Source: Aquabacterium lacunae
Lineage (GTDB): Bacteria; Pseudomonadota; Gammaproteobacteria; Burkholderiales; Burkholderiaceae_C
Length of the DNA stretch: 64,000 bases
NCBI RefSeq assembly: GCF_004310865.1
Contig: NZ_SIXI01000002.1
Coordinates: 496,001-560,000 of the forward strand
Reading direction: 5' to 3'
In this document: positions 16,307-24,400 of the stretch, one piece after another
Numbering within the stretch: the first letter of the stretch is position 1
Layout of the letters: the number at the start of each line of letters is the position of its first letter
The notes under the pieces: model-generated
What the model saw: the letters and a program-made list of their open reading frames with translations, nothing else
Told to the model about the DNA's origin: nothing
Database searches by the model: none
Program-made: the position numbers and the translations under genes

Positions 16307-16939
16307 TCACTTGTGCACGACGGGCAGTTTGCTGGGGATCGCGCCTTTTTTCTTGAGGGCGGCGATGAAGCAAGCTTCCTCCGCATCCAGAGCATCGATT
16401 CTGCGCACCAACTTGCCTGCCTTCTTCTCGAAGGAAATTGCGTAAGGAGCCGTAGCGCCTTCAAAATTAACGCATTTGGGGGGCGCGAGTGATTTCGGCA
16501 AAGTAAAAATCAATTCACTCACATTCGCGCCCTTCGGAAAAATATCTTTAGGACCGATTTTTTCCGGATAAACAATGCCGTCTTTGTTAGGCGGCTTATG
16601 GCGATATGCCTGAAAAGAAGAGCTCATTGCGATCAAGCACAAGGATTCTGAATCCAGGTTACTCAACTGCAACTCAGGCTCACTTGGGTCATCATCAAAA
16701 ACACGCCATGTAGGCTGCAGGCCCAGCGCTCTTGAACTTTCCATGAACTTTTGAATGTCACAAATACGCTGGGAGAAAATATCTTTCATCACCTCGAACT
16801 CGCCGTTATTGATGAATTTAGCCGGCGATACAGGCTCGCCAAATGCAGAATTTGCAAGCACCGTGAAGCCAACCCCTAGAAAAAACCTATTCAACCCATG
16901 GCGTGACAAAATCCGGGCATGACACTTTGTACGAATCAT
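16307..16939 (-). CDS. Putative secreted immunity-like protein A1
   Basis: A 210-residue protein of unknown family. An N-terminal signal peptide runs to about residue 34 (charged start, then F-F-L-G-V-G-F-T-V-L-A-N-S-A-F-G), so it is probably periplasmic. It is a paralogue of the gene at 18600-19223: shared blocks include T-W-R-x-F-D-D-D-P, S-L-C-L-I, P-K-G/D-I-F-P-x-G-A, and the C-terminal end C-F-I-A-A-L-K-K-K-G-A-I-P-S-K. Four cysteines are conserved between the copies, consistent with two disulfides. The ATG overlaps the stop of B1 (ATGA). Base composition is AT-richer than the core genes. Placement at the end of a vgrG-effector cluster suggests immunity, but this is inference. Confidence 0.7.
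   Translation of the reverse strand: MIRTKCHARILSRHGLNRFFLGVGFTVLANSAFGEPVSPAKFINNGEFEVMKDIFSQRICDIQKFMESSRALGLQPTWRVFDDDPSEPELQLSNLDSESLCLIAMSSSFQAYRHKPPNKDGIVYPEKIGPKDIFPKGANVSELIFTLPKSLAPPKCVNFEGATAPYAISFEKKAGKLVRRIDALDAEEACFIAALKKKGAIPSKLPVVHK
16329..16372. repeat. 44-bp direct repeat, copy 1
   Basis: This stretch in the 3' end of gene A1 is identical base for base to 18622-18665 in the 3' end of A2. Identity continues at a lower level on both sides, including the non-coding GGGATGAGCGGCCG just beyond each stop codon. The rest of the two genes is clearly more diverged. Confidence 0.9.
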
Positions 16940-17478
16940 GGTGCAAATGCGTAAGGCATCACTGAGGTCAGGTCACACACGGCACTTGCCAAGCCTTGCT
17001 GCATGGCCGCACGTGAGACGCTTTCGAACTTGAGCTGGCTGGAGGCCACCTTGACACCCGGAACTGACGATATGGCGAACAATTCCAGATCGCCGCCAAC
17101 AAGGCGATAAGCCAAAGAAAAATCGAACCCGTTACTGAGATCGGAATCACGATAATTGCCCATGATTCGCTGCACTTTCACAAGACTGGCCTTGTCACCA
17201 CTGACAGCGGAAAGCATCAAGGTCGGCGTGATGGTGCTGGGACGCTTACGCAAATATGCCAATTCAAAACGACCAATCGACGGTTCACCGCACAGATATA
17301 AATCCTTGGGGAGGCGCCCGTGAAAATAGTCCTCGATCAATTTCCTTGACTGCGGCTTTGTCGCGCCATCCATGTCTGTGACAAGCACAACATAGCCTTC
17401 ACGAGAGCCCGCGAATGCACTCCCAGAGAGCATCAAATCAGCACACAACAAAACAAAAACAAGATATCGGTGCAACAA
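16936..17478 (-). CDS. Putative secreted immunity-like protein B1
   Basis: A protein of about 180 residues with no recognised family. It is a paralogue of B2 (17940-18452): both begin after the signal peptide with G-Y-x-V-V, share a cysteine near residue 55 and another about ten residues from the end, and share blocks such as A-Y-x-K, L-M-L/L-L-S-x-x-S-G-D, and S-x-G-F-D. There is no ATG at the front. I chose the TTG at 17478, preceded by GGAAAGG at a normal distance, which gives a clean signal peptide ending S-A-F-A. A TTG at 17514 is also open. The IS relic starts 22 bp beyond that point and may have removed the native start and promoter. Its stop overlaps the start of A1. Confidence 0.62.
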   Translation of the reverse strand: MLHRYLVFVLLCADLMLSGSAFAGSREGYVVLVTDMDGATKPQSRKLIEDYFHGRLPKDLYLCGEPSIGRFELAYLRKRPSTITPTLMLSAVSGDKASLVKVQRIMGNYRDSDLSNGFDFSLAYRLVGGDLELFAISSVPGVKVASSQLKFESVSRAAMQQGLASAVCDLTSVMPYAFAP

Positions 17479-17535
17479 GCCTTGCCTTTCCTTATTTCCT
17501 CGCGATAAATACAACCTGAAGGGGTGTCAGCCTAG

Positions 17536-17924
17536 GGAGGGTCTGCACAAATGAGCGCTACCCCTCCTTAGTGTCGTCCTCGTACATCTGGGCAAGCAGT
17601 TCGCCCATCTCGGCCAGTGCCTTGTTGACCATCGTGCGGATGACCCGCAACGGGTGATTGGATGGCACTAAGTCGTCGAGCTTCTTGAAGGTGAACAGGC
17701 CGTCGGTGGAGGTGTCGGCGCCGCGCATGGGGTGTCGCTTCAGGTCGCTGAGGTGCTACGCTGGTAACGCATCACGCCAATGGGGTGTGGAATTGTTGGG
17801 TGTTTCAGCAGCCTGATAGAGCCTCGAAAACCCCCACAAAGACGCAAGCACGGGCTCGTTTACGGTCGACAGCGCCATATCGGGCTTACCTGCCACCTTC
17901 AGTGGTCATTTGTGCAGACCTTCC
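17536..17924 (-). mobile_element. Internally deleted IS5-family insertion sequence
   Basis: A 389-bp element with 19-bp terminal inverted repeats differing at one base: the left end reads GGAGGGTCTGCACAAATGA and the right end, inverted, GGAAGGTCTGCACAAATGA. The flanks are CTAG and TTAG, consistent with a 3-4 bp target duplication of the YTAR type used by IS5-family elements. Inside are the first 50 or so codons of a transposase and little else, so it is non-autonomous and MITE-like. A 40-codon open frame at 17756-17878 on the minus strand is present but not convincing as a gene. The element splits the two A/B gene pairs. Confidence 0.8.
17558..17728 (-). pseudogene. Truncated IS5-family transposase, N-terminal fragment
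   Basis: Fifty-six codons beginning M-R-G-A-D-T-S-T-D-G-L-F-T-F-K-K-L-D-D-L-V-P-S, the usual N-terminus of IS5/IS1182-like transposases (the D-x-F/L-V-P-x-x-H-P-L-R motif is present). The frame then leaves the transposase sequence near A-L-A-E-M and stops 19 bp from the inner end of the terminal repeat. The whole DDE catalytic domain is missing, so the fragment is inactive. Confidence 0.8.
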
Positions 17925-17939
17925 TTAGCCAATCATGAC

Positions 17940-18452
17940 TCATGGAGAGAAATGAGCATCAAATACCGAGGCCGCCGAACAGAGCGCGAAATCCAAGGAA
18001 TTCAATGAATTTTTACGCACGGGGAAATATTTAGAAAAAACTGCGCCCATTGAAATACCACGGATGGCAAATCCATTCTTTTCAGCCCTCACAAGATACG
18101 CCCCATCAAAACCAGATGATATTTGTTCATCTTGATATATCACCATGGACTTTGAAAAGTCTTTGGCAGCAACCGCATCCCCCTTCGAGAGCAAATTCAA
18201 CTTTTCGCGGGAAATCTTGATCGGTTGCGTCTTGAAATAAGCCACATCAATCCAATCACCCCTTCGATCATCCCAACAGCTCGAGACACTGGAAGCATCA
18301 AGTGATGAACGGTACTTCGAGAAAAGCATCTTGAATTGCTGATCAGATGTCAAATCAAGAAAAACAACCTTATACCCTTTCACGCCAGCCAGAGCGTGAC
18401 TGCAAGAGACAAGAAAAAACAAAATAATGAACGAACGAAAAAGATCCGCCAT
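17940..18452 (-). CDS. Putative secreted immunity-like protein B2
   Basis: A 170-residue paralogue of B1. The N-terminus is a signal sequence; it contains L-V-S-C at residues 14-17, which fits a lipobox, but a signal-peptidase I site H-A-L-A before G-V is equally possible, so it may be a lipoprotein or a soluble periplasmic protein. Two cysteines are shared with B1 (about residues 57 and 159). Shared sequence with B1 includes G-Y-K/V-V-V, T-Q-P-I-K-I-S, and I-S-S-G-F-D. It follows A2 by 147 bp and ends 15 bp before the IS relic. No family is recognised. A role as immunity protein to the upstream effector is inferred only from position, size and export signal. Confidence 0.65.
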   Translation of the reverse strand: MADLFRSFIILFFLVSCSHALAGVKGYKVVFLDLTSDQQFKMLFSKYRSSLDASSVSSCWDDRRGDWIDVAYFKTQPIKISREKLNLLSKGDAVAAKDFSKSMVIYQDEQISSGFDGAYLVRAEKNGFAIRGISMGAVFSKYFPVRKNSLNSLDFALCSAASVFDAHFSP

Positions 18453-18599
18453 TACCGATCCTTTGCGAGAGCCTTACGCTTGTAAGCCAAATTACCAGCA
18501 ATATCCCGATTAAGCGCCACAACATCCAATTCAGCAAGACCCCAAGATCCTCCGACCTGTCCGCACACACAGAGGGAACACTCGGGATGAGCGGCCGGA

Positions 18600-19223
18600 T
18601 CACTTGTGCGAAACGGGCATCTTGCTGGGGATCGCGCCTTTTTTCTTGAGGGCGGCGATGAAGCAGTCTTCGTCGGCATCTGTTCGATCGATTCGGCGGA
18701 CGAGCTTGCCGTTTTTCTTCTCGATGATGATCACGTAGGGAACGAGCGGCCCTCCAAAGGTGATGCACTTTTCCGTAACTGGAGATTTCGGCAATGAAAA
18801 GTATAGTCTGTTGACCCTAGCACCATTTGGAAAAACATCTCCACGTCCTACTACTGCCGAGCGATGAGAGCCATCTTGGTTGCGACTAACTCGATACGCT
18901 TTAAACGACGAACTCAAAGAGATCAAGCATAGAGAATCGCTATCAAGATCGGACAAAGGACTTTCTCCATTGACTGGGTCATCATCAAATTGACGCCAAG
19001 TAGGCAAAAACCCAAGCGCCTTAGACACACTCAAGAATCTATCAGAATCACAAACGCTGGACGAAAATGCATCGAGAACCTTGCGAAAATCCATTCCATC
19101 TATATATTCGACTCGACCCAAGGATTTAGCCAAAACACCGTGAGCCAGAAAACAAAAAACCAATGGAATAAAAAATCGAAAAGACATGGAAAATTTAAAC
19201 AAACTAGGTAGTCTTTGTTTCAT
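18600..19223 (-). CDS. Putative secreted immunity-like protein A2
   Basis: A 207-residue paralogue of A1, placed immediately after the effector and overlapping its 3' end by 20 bp, the position in which T6SS immunity genes are normally found. The signal peptide has a basic start (M-K-Q-R) and a hydrophobic core F-F-I-P-L-V-F-C-F-L-A-H-G-V-L-A. Four cysteines match those of A1. Three in-frame starts are possible (19241, 19223, 19187); 19223 is chosen because it gives the best signal-peptide charge, and 19187 would just avoid overlap. The last 30 residues are nearly identical to A1 while the middle is diverged. The protein family is not recognised. Confidence 0.7.
   Translation of the reverse strand: MKQRLPSLFKFSMSFRFFIPLVFCFLAHGVLAKSLGRVEYIDGMDFRKVLDAFSSSVCDSDRFLSVSKALGFLPTWRQFDDDPVNGESPLSDLDSDSLCLISLSSSFKAYRVSRNQDGSHRSAVVGRGDVFPNGARVNRLYFSLPKSPVTEKCITFGGPLVPYVIIIEKKNGKLVRRIDRTDADEDCFIAALKKKGAIPSKMPVSHK
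18622..18665. repeat. 44-bp direct repeat, copy 2
   Basis: Identical to 16329-16372. It encodes the conserved C-terminal F-I-A-A-L-K-K-K-G-A-I-P-S-K block of gene A2. The two copies are 2293 bp apart in direct orientation and bracket B2, the IS relic, B1 and most of A1. Confidence 0.9.
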
Positions 19224-20901
19224 CACCAGTACCATCCCCAATAAAACTCTTCAAGTCAGCCATCTTTCTAACCTCAACAAGATCACCGCCAGACGACAAA
19301 ATATCGGAGGATACTTGCGCATACTCTATAGGCACAAAAAAACCCACCAATTTACACCCAAGAGCTCCCATGTAGGCTCTCAAATGAGAGTTTAAAGTAA
19401 TGCTTTCGCCTTGATTCCCCCCCAGCACAGCATAGTCCCCACCCCCAAGACTCGAAAGTATAAAGGCTGTGTGTCCATTCCCATAATCAGGATTGGTATG
19501 CTTATAAACCACAATTGCCCCGTATATTGGAGCACCGATCTTGATGAATTTTTTACTTCTTGCCGCGAACTGAGAATTCGGATCCCGAGTAAAGGAGAAG
19601 CCACGTTCCTTGAGACAATAATTCACAAACGATGCGCACCACGCTGTTTCCATTGTGGGAGTACGCTCCCCCACAACAACGCCAACTTCTTTGTGATAAT
19701 TGTCTGAAATTACCCCCTTTGACCCCGCACCTTTTTTGTTTTTTGTATCTGACGCCTTCTTCGATTCATGGTATCCAGCCCACTGCTTAGCTTCACGAAT
19801 CGCCACCTCCATCCAGGGCGCTCTCCGCTGAGCAGGGTCCACCAGCGCCAGCGGTTGACCTTTGCCACTCACCACAGGCTTTGTTGGCTCCGCAGCTTTC
19901 GGCCGCACCTTGGCCACTTCACTTGAAGTTACCGCAGAAGCCGCTTTCGCACCCGCAGGCCCATAGACATTGATCTTCTGCCCAGGAAAAATCAGGCTTC
20001 CTTTGACGATACCCTGGTTGTTCTTCCTGAGCTCAGCGACTGTGGTTTTGAACTTCTGGGCGATCTTGGTCAGGTTGTCACCGCTTTGGACCACATAGAC
20101 CAAGGGCTTCTGGTCAGCCGCCGATTTTGGCTTGGCCTCCTGGCTGCTCATCCTCGCAGTGCCGTGGTACCTCTGCTGATCCACAGTGGCCAGCAGCTGC
20201 CGGGATGCCTTGCCAGTCACGAATTCGTAGACACACTCCCAAATGCCGCTGAGATTCTTGAGAGAAATCTCAACCGATACGTTTTCCGACAAGTGAACAA
20301 TGGGCGGTATGGCACCCTGGCCATTGGTTCTCACCACATACTCTTTGCCAGAGTAATCAACCTTCACGTCTTCGCCAGCAATCGGTCGCGCGCCGTCAGA
20401 CAAGGTGAGCTGCGTGGCGTGAACCCATTTTTCTTTCCGTGTGTCGGCCTTGGCATTGAAGCCCTCTCTGGACTCCATGGCGCGCATCATGGCGTCAAGC
20501 TGCTGGTCGCTGAAGCTGCTCAGCGCTTTGTCACGAGGCAGCCCCGTTTTTTTGACAATGTGCTCGATGTAGGCATCGGTGTCATTTTCAGAGCGCGGCG
20601 CATAGATCTCCATGGCCTCGGGGATCGTGTACGCATTGTATTTGCGTCGCAAGAGCTCTTTTTTGGCTCTTCGTCCAATCTCATAGCTGGGAAAAATGCA
20701 GAACTCGCCACTGGCGGTCTTGCCCGTACCGATGCGCAAGCTCGCGTTGGTCGGAGCAGGACGAATGTTCCCGGGGTTATTGAATCGCCAGGCGATCGTA
20801 CCCCCTGAGCGCAGAAAATGGCTGCCGTCATCTGCCAAATAATCGACAGTGAGCGTTGGCCTGTCAAAAGAAGCTGCAACAAATCTTGCCATGGAGGTCA
20901 C
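19204..20901 (-). CDS. Candidate T6SS peptidoglycan effector: lysozyme-like, LysM and amidase domains
   Basis: A 565-residue protein without a signal peptide. Domain order: residues 33-150 resemble the phage structural protein P5/lysozyme-like fold (R-F-N-N-P-G-N-I-R-P at 39-48, Y-A-P-R-S-E-N-D-T at 100-108); 155-235 look like a small beta-rich linker domain; 268-314 are a LysM domain (V-Q-S-G-D-N-L-T); 361-525 resemble the TIGR02594 NlpC/P60-CHAP amidases with nucleophile C422 in T-A-W-C-A-S-F-V-N-Y-C, base H477 in G-N-G-H-T-A-F and N496 in G-G-N-Q. Lack of an export signal with two cell-wall enzymes fits delivery by VgrG. It overlaps the upstream gene (ATGA) and is followed by A2. Effector status is inferred, not shown. 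Confidence 0.75.
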   Translation of the reverse strand: MTSMARFVAASFDRPTLTVDYLADDGSHFLRSGGTIAWRFNNPGNIRPAPTNASLRIGTGKTASGEFCIFPSYEIGRRAKKELLRRKYNAYTIPEAMEIYAPRSENDTDAYIEHIVKKTGLPRDKALSSFSDQQLDAMMRAMESREGFNAKADTRKEKWVHATQLTLSDGARPIAGEDVKVDYSGKEYVVRTNGQGAIPPIVHLSENVSVEISLKNLSGIWECVYEFVTGKASRQLLATVDQQRYHGTARMSSQEAKPKSAADQKPLVYVVQSGDNLTKIAQKFKTTVAELRKNNQGIVKGSLIFPGQKINVYGPAGAKAASAVTSSEVAKVRPKAAEPTKPVVSGKGQPLALVDPAQRRAPWMEVAIREAKQWAGYHESKKASDTKNKKGAGSKGVISDNYHKEVGVVVGERTPTMETAWCASFVNYCLKERGFSFTRDPNSQFAARSKKFIKIGAPIYGAIVVYKHTNPDYGNGHTAFILSSLGGGDYAVLGGNQGESITLNSHLRAYMGALGCKLVGFFVPIEYAQVSSDILSSGGDLVEVRKMADLKSFIGDGTGDETKTT

Positions 20902-21434
20902 CGAGGCAGGTTTTTGAGTTGTTTCCGAAGTTCTTCGTCAACGCTGATACGCGGCGCAGAAGGCGTGGTTTTTTTTCCCTTCTGGATGAACTGGTAAGGA
21001 AACTCTTCTTCATCACCTTTTTTGAGCACGTAGCGCTCGACCGTCAGATCGCCCGGCTCAGCCCAGCCATTCTTTGTGTCTTGGCGTACCTTGATCAAAT
21101 ACAATGCATTGCCCTGACGTTGTACGGCCAAGTCCGAAAACAGCCACTCCCCGCCCGATGCGGAGGACGTCGTCAGCACCGTTTCTCCCGGCTTGGCACC
21201 GTTGAGCGGGATGACATACAGGTGCTTCTTGTCTGTCGGCTCAAAGTAGAAGGTGTAGGCGCGCTCGTCGAAACTGTTCCGATTGGTGTACCGTGCAGCG
21301 ATCAACTGGATCTCACCGTCGTCCACTTTCCAACTGTAGCGACCGGGCGTGTAGGGCACGGGCTGGGCCCAAACGGCAGAGCCCATCAAAGCGACAGCGA
21401 GCACTGCAGCCCATGGCAGAAGGCACTTATTCAT
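20898..21434 (-). CDS. Small secreted protein between vgrG and the effector
   Basis: A 178-residue protein of unknown family. It has a standard signal peptide, residues 1-23 (M-N-K-C-L-L-P-W-A-A-V-L-A-V-A-L-M-G-S-A-V-W-A), then mature sequence starting Q-P-V-P-Y-T-P-G-R-Y-S-W. The rest is beta-rich with a basic, proline-containing C-terminus. The ATG at 21434 lies inside the end of vgrG (ATGAATAA), and its stop overlaps the effector start, so it is tightly coupled to both. A longer frame upstream would run further into vgrG and is rejected. An exported protein in this slot is unlike a cytosolic T6SS adaptor; it may be a periplasmic partner or a third immunity factor. Confidence 0.72.
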   Translation of the reverse strand: MNKCLLPWAAVLAVALMGSAVWAQPVPYTPGRYSWKVDDGEIQLIAARYTNRNSFDERAYTFYFEPTDKKHLYVIPLNGAKPGETVLTTSSASGGEWLFSDLAVQRQGNALYLIKVRQDTKNGWAEPGDLTVERYVLKKGDEEEFPYQFIQKGKKTTPSAPRISVDEELRKQLKNLPR

Positions 21435-24400
21435 CAACGTCTCCAGGGCGTCCCATGATCTTCGCGAGGATGGCAGGGGCAAGAAAATCTCCCTCGACAG
21501 GATCTGAGGCGGTCAGCTTTTCGAGGTAAGGATCGTGTTCAGCCGAGGTGTGGAGTTCATCCAAGAACTCATCGTCCGCTGAAGGTTTGAGAATCTCGGT
21601 GACTTGCACTCGATTCGAGCCAATCGTGAGTGTCAGCTTCTCTGCACCCGATGTTTCAACGCGGGGCAGTCTGCCGTCTGGCCCCACGACCCCACTGGCC
21701 AGAATCTTTCCGGCTTCGTCCTTGATGGAGAAGGCCTTGCCAACCCAGCCAAGGTCTTCAGCCATGGCGTCGGAGCCGGCAGGCGCAAATCTGAGGCTGT
21801 GGTGCACGCCAAAGCCCACGGGCTCGAAGTTCGGGAATACATGGCCCATGCTGCCGCCCCCCACCATCGACTTCTTCCCCGCCTTCACCGTGATCTTCCC
21901 CGGGCACTGCGCCGTGAAGCTCCCACCCTCGATCGTGATGCTGGCGCCACCGCTCACGGCCAGCACCACTTTCTTGGCGGCGGCAATGTTCACCACGCCG
22001 TTGGCGGTCTTGATCTCCAGCGTGCCTTTGGCGGCCACCTGGGCAGGGCCGGCCTGGGCTTGAAGGTCAATGGGGCCTTGGGCGGCGATCAGGCTCAGGC
22101 CCTTGCCTGCGGCCTGGTCGCCCGGCTGCATGGCACCGGCCAGCAGGCCAATGGCTTGCGCGGTGTGCACGCGGGCCTGGCCGCCCACGGCCCAGTGGGT
22201 GTCCTGGCCGCTGGCCACCACGGTGGTGTCCTGGCTGCTGATGTGCAGGTCTTGCCCGGCGCTCAGGCCCACGCCGGCTTTGCCCACCAGGGCCACATGG
22301 GGGTGAGCCATGTGGGGCACCTTGCCGGGCGTGGTGGCGGTGGCTTGGCTGGCGGCGTCGGTGCAGGCTTCGGGCAGGCTGCTGGCGTTCACCATGCCGG
22401 CCAGGCTGTGGCTCAGCGCCTCGGCCGGGGCACGCTGTTCGCTCAGGCTGCATTGGCCAGCGCGGCTGCTGCCGGCCGCGCTGGCCAGGCCCACGGTCTG
22501 GTGGGTGCGCGCCGCCTGCTGAAAGGCCGCGGCCAGTTGCTGCGCCTGGCGGGCCAAGGCCAGGCCGGGCGCGTTGTCGCCCGCGGGTTCGGGCGTCTGG
22601 CCCGGGCCGTTGCGCAAGGCGTAGGTGCTCAGCAGCAGGCCTTGTGCGGCGCGCACGGCGCCCCAGGCGTCGGTACGCAGCTCGAAGCCTTCGCCACGGA
22701 AGCTGCCGCGGTGGTTGTCGGCCTGGTGCAGCAGGTGGCCCATTTGCAGCCAGGTCTGGGCCTGGGTGGTGTGCAGTTGCAGGCGCTGCTGGGCAGGGGT
22801 GTCGTCAAACACCAGCTGGTTGTGGCCGGTGCCGCCAAACTCTTTGCTCTTGACGCCGCTCAGGGCTGCGGCGTTGTTCTGGGCGGGATGCTCAAGGGCG
22901 GCTTCGCCCGCGGCGGCGCCGTGCCAGGCGGGGCTGTTGCCGCCGCTGCCTGAGCCCACCAGGTTCAGCTGGCTGGCCGGCTGGTGGTCGGTGGATGCGG
23001 CCAGGGCGCTGCGTTCGGGGCTGGCGGGCTCACCGCCAGGGGTGCGGGGCACGCCGCTTTCGCCGCGGCCGTTGTACAGGCTGCCCACCACCACGGGGCG
23101 GTCGATGTCCTGGCCCAGGAAGCCCACCAGCACTTCCTGCCCGATGCGTGGCAGGTGCACCTGGCCCATGCCGGCACCGGCCGAGCGTTGCGCCACGCGC
23201 AGCCAGCAGCTGTGCGCGGTGTTGGCGCGTTGCGGGGCATGGGCAGCCGCCTGCCAGTGGAACTGCACCTTGATGCGGCCCAGGGCGTCGGTGTACAGCT
23301 CTTGCTCGCCTTGGGCCTGGGTGCTGCCATCAGGCCCGACCACGATGGCGGTTTGGGGGCCCGGGGCCGTGGGCCGAGGGCGCAGGCGCCAGCCGGTTTC
23401 GTCCAGCAGCACAGGGCGCCAGGGCACGTTGCGGCGCACGGCCTGGAACTGCATGGCAAAGCCGCTGCGCTCGGCCTGCTGCACCAGTTGCGGCAGGGCC
23501 AGGTCAGGCGTGGCGCGCTGGTGTTGCACGGCCTCGAAGGTGTCGTGCAGCACGGCCTGGATGTCGGCGCCCAGGTGGCGGGCCAGGTGCTCGTTCAGCT
23601 CACGCGGCAGGTTGTTGATGCCCACGCTGTGCACATGCGTGCAGAAGAACTCGCGCTCGCCGCTGCCTTGTGTGGCCGCGCCTTCGGCGGCGGCGTCTTC
23701 GGCCAGGGCTTTCTGCAAGGCCTCGAAAGCCTGCAGGGTGTCCAGCGTGCTTTGGGTGACGCTGCACCAGCGGCCCGGTCGCAGGGTGCGCACCGTGCCG
23801 CGGCCCAGCCAGGTCTTGAGGCGGGCTTCGCGGGCTTCTTGCAGGCGGGTGGCGGCAAAGCGGGCTTCGTCAGTGTTGCTGAACAGGAAGCAGCCTGTGG
23901 GGTCGTAGCTGCTCAGCCACGTCTGCAGCGACTGGGCCTCGGGCCCACCCCAGCTGACGGCACTGGGCGCATCGGCCGTGATGGCGGCATGGGCCTTGTA
24001 GTCCCAGCCCAGCACGGTGGTGTGGATGGCCTGCATCTCGCGCCAGCTGCCCAGGGCCTGGATGGCGTCGTCGATTTCCTGGCTGCTGGCGCGGTGAAAG
24101 CGGATGCCGCCTTGCGCCTGGCTGCTGTCGTCTTGGGGTTGCTGGCGGCTGCTGACGAAGAACACCATCCGGTGGCCACCCGGTGCGCTGGCGTCTTCTT
24201 CCACGCGCCAGCCAATGCCTTCTTCGGCCAGCAGGCGCTGGATGAAATCGAAGTCAGACTCGCGGTATTGCGTGCAGTGGGCGCGTTGGCCCTGGTTGCG
24301 CGCAAACAGGCCTTGGGCCACATGCTGGGGCACGTCGTCGTCCCAGCGCCATGCAGCAATGCCGGCGTGGTCGGCCAGCACGTCGTCAACGATGTCGATC

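Noticed and set aside
17756-17878. 40-codon minus-strand frame inside the IS relic
   Set aside because: No similarity recognised and no ribosome-binding site; likely part of the former IS leader.
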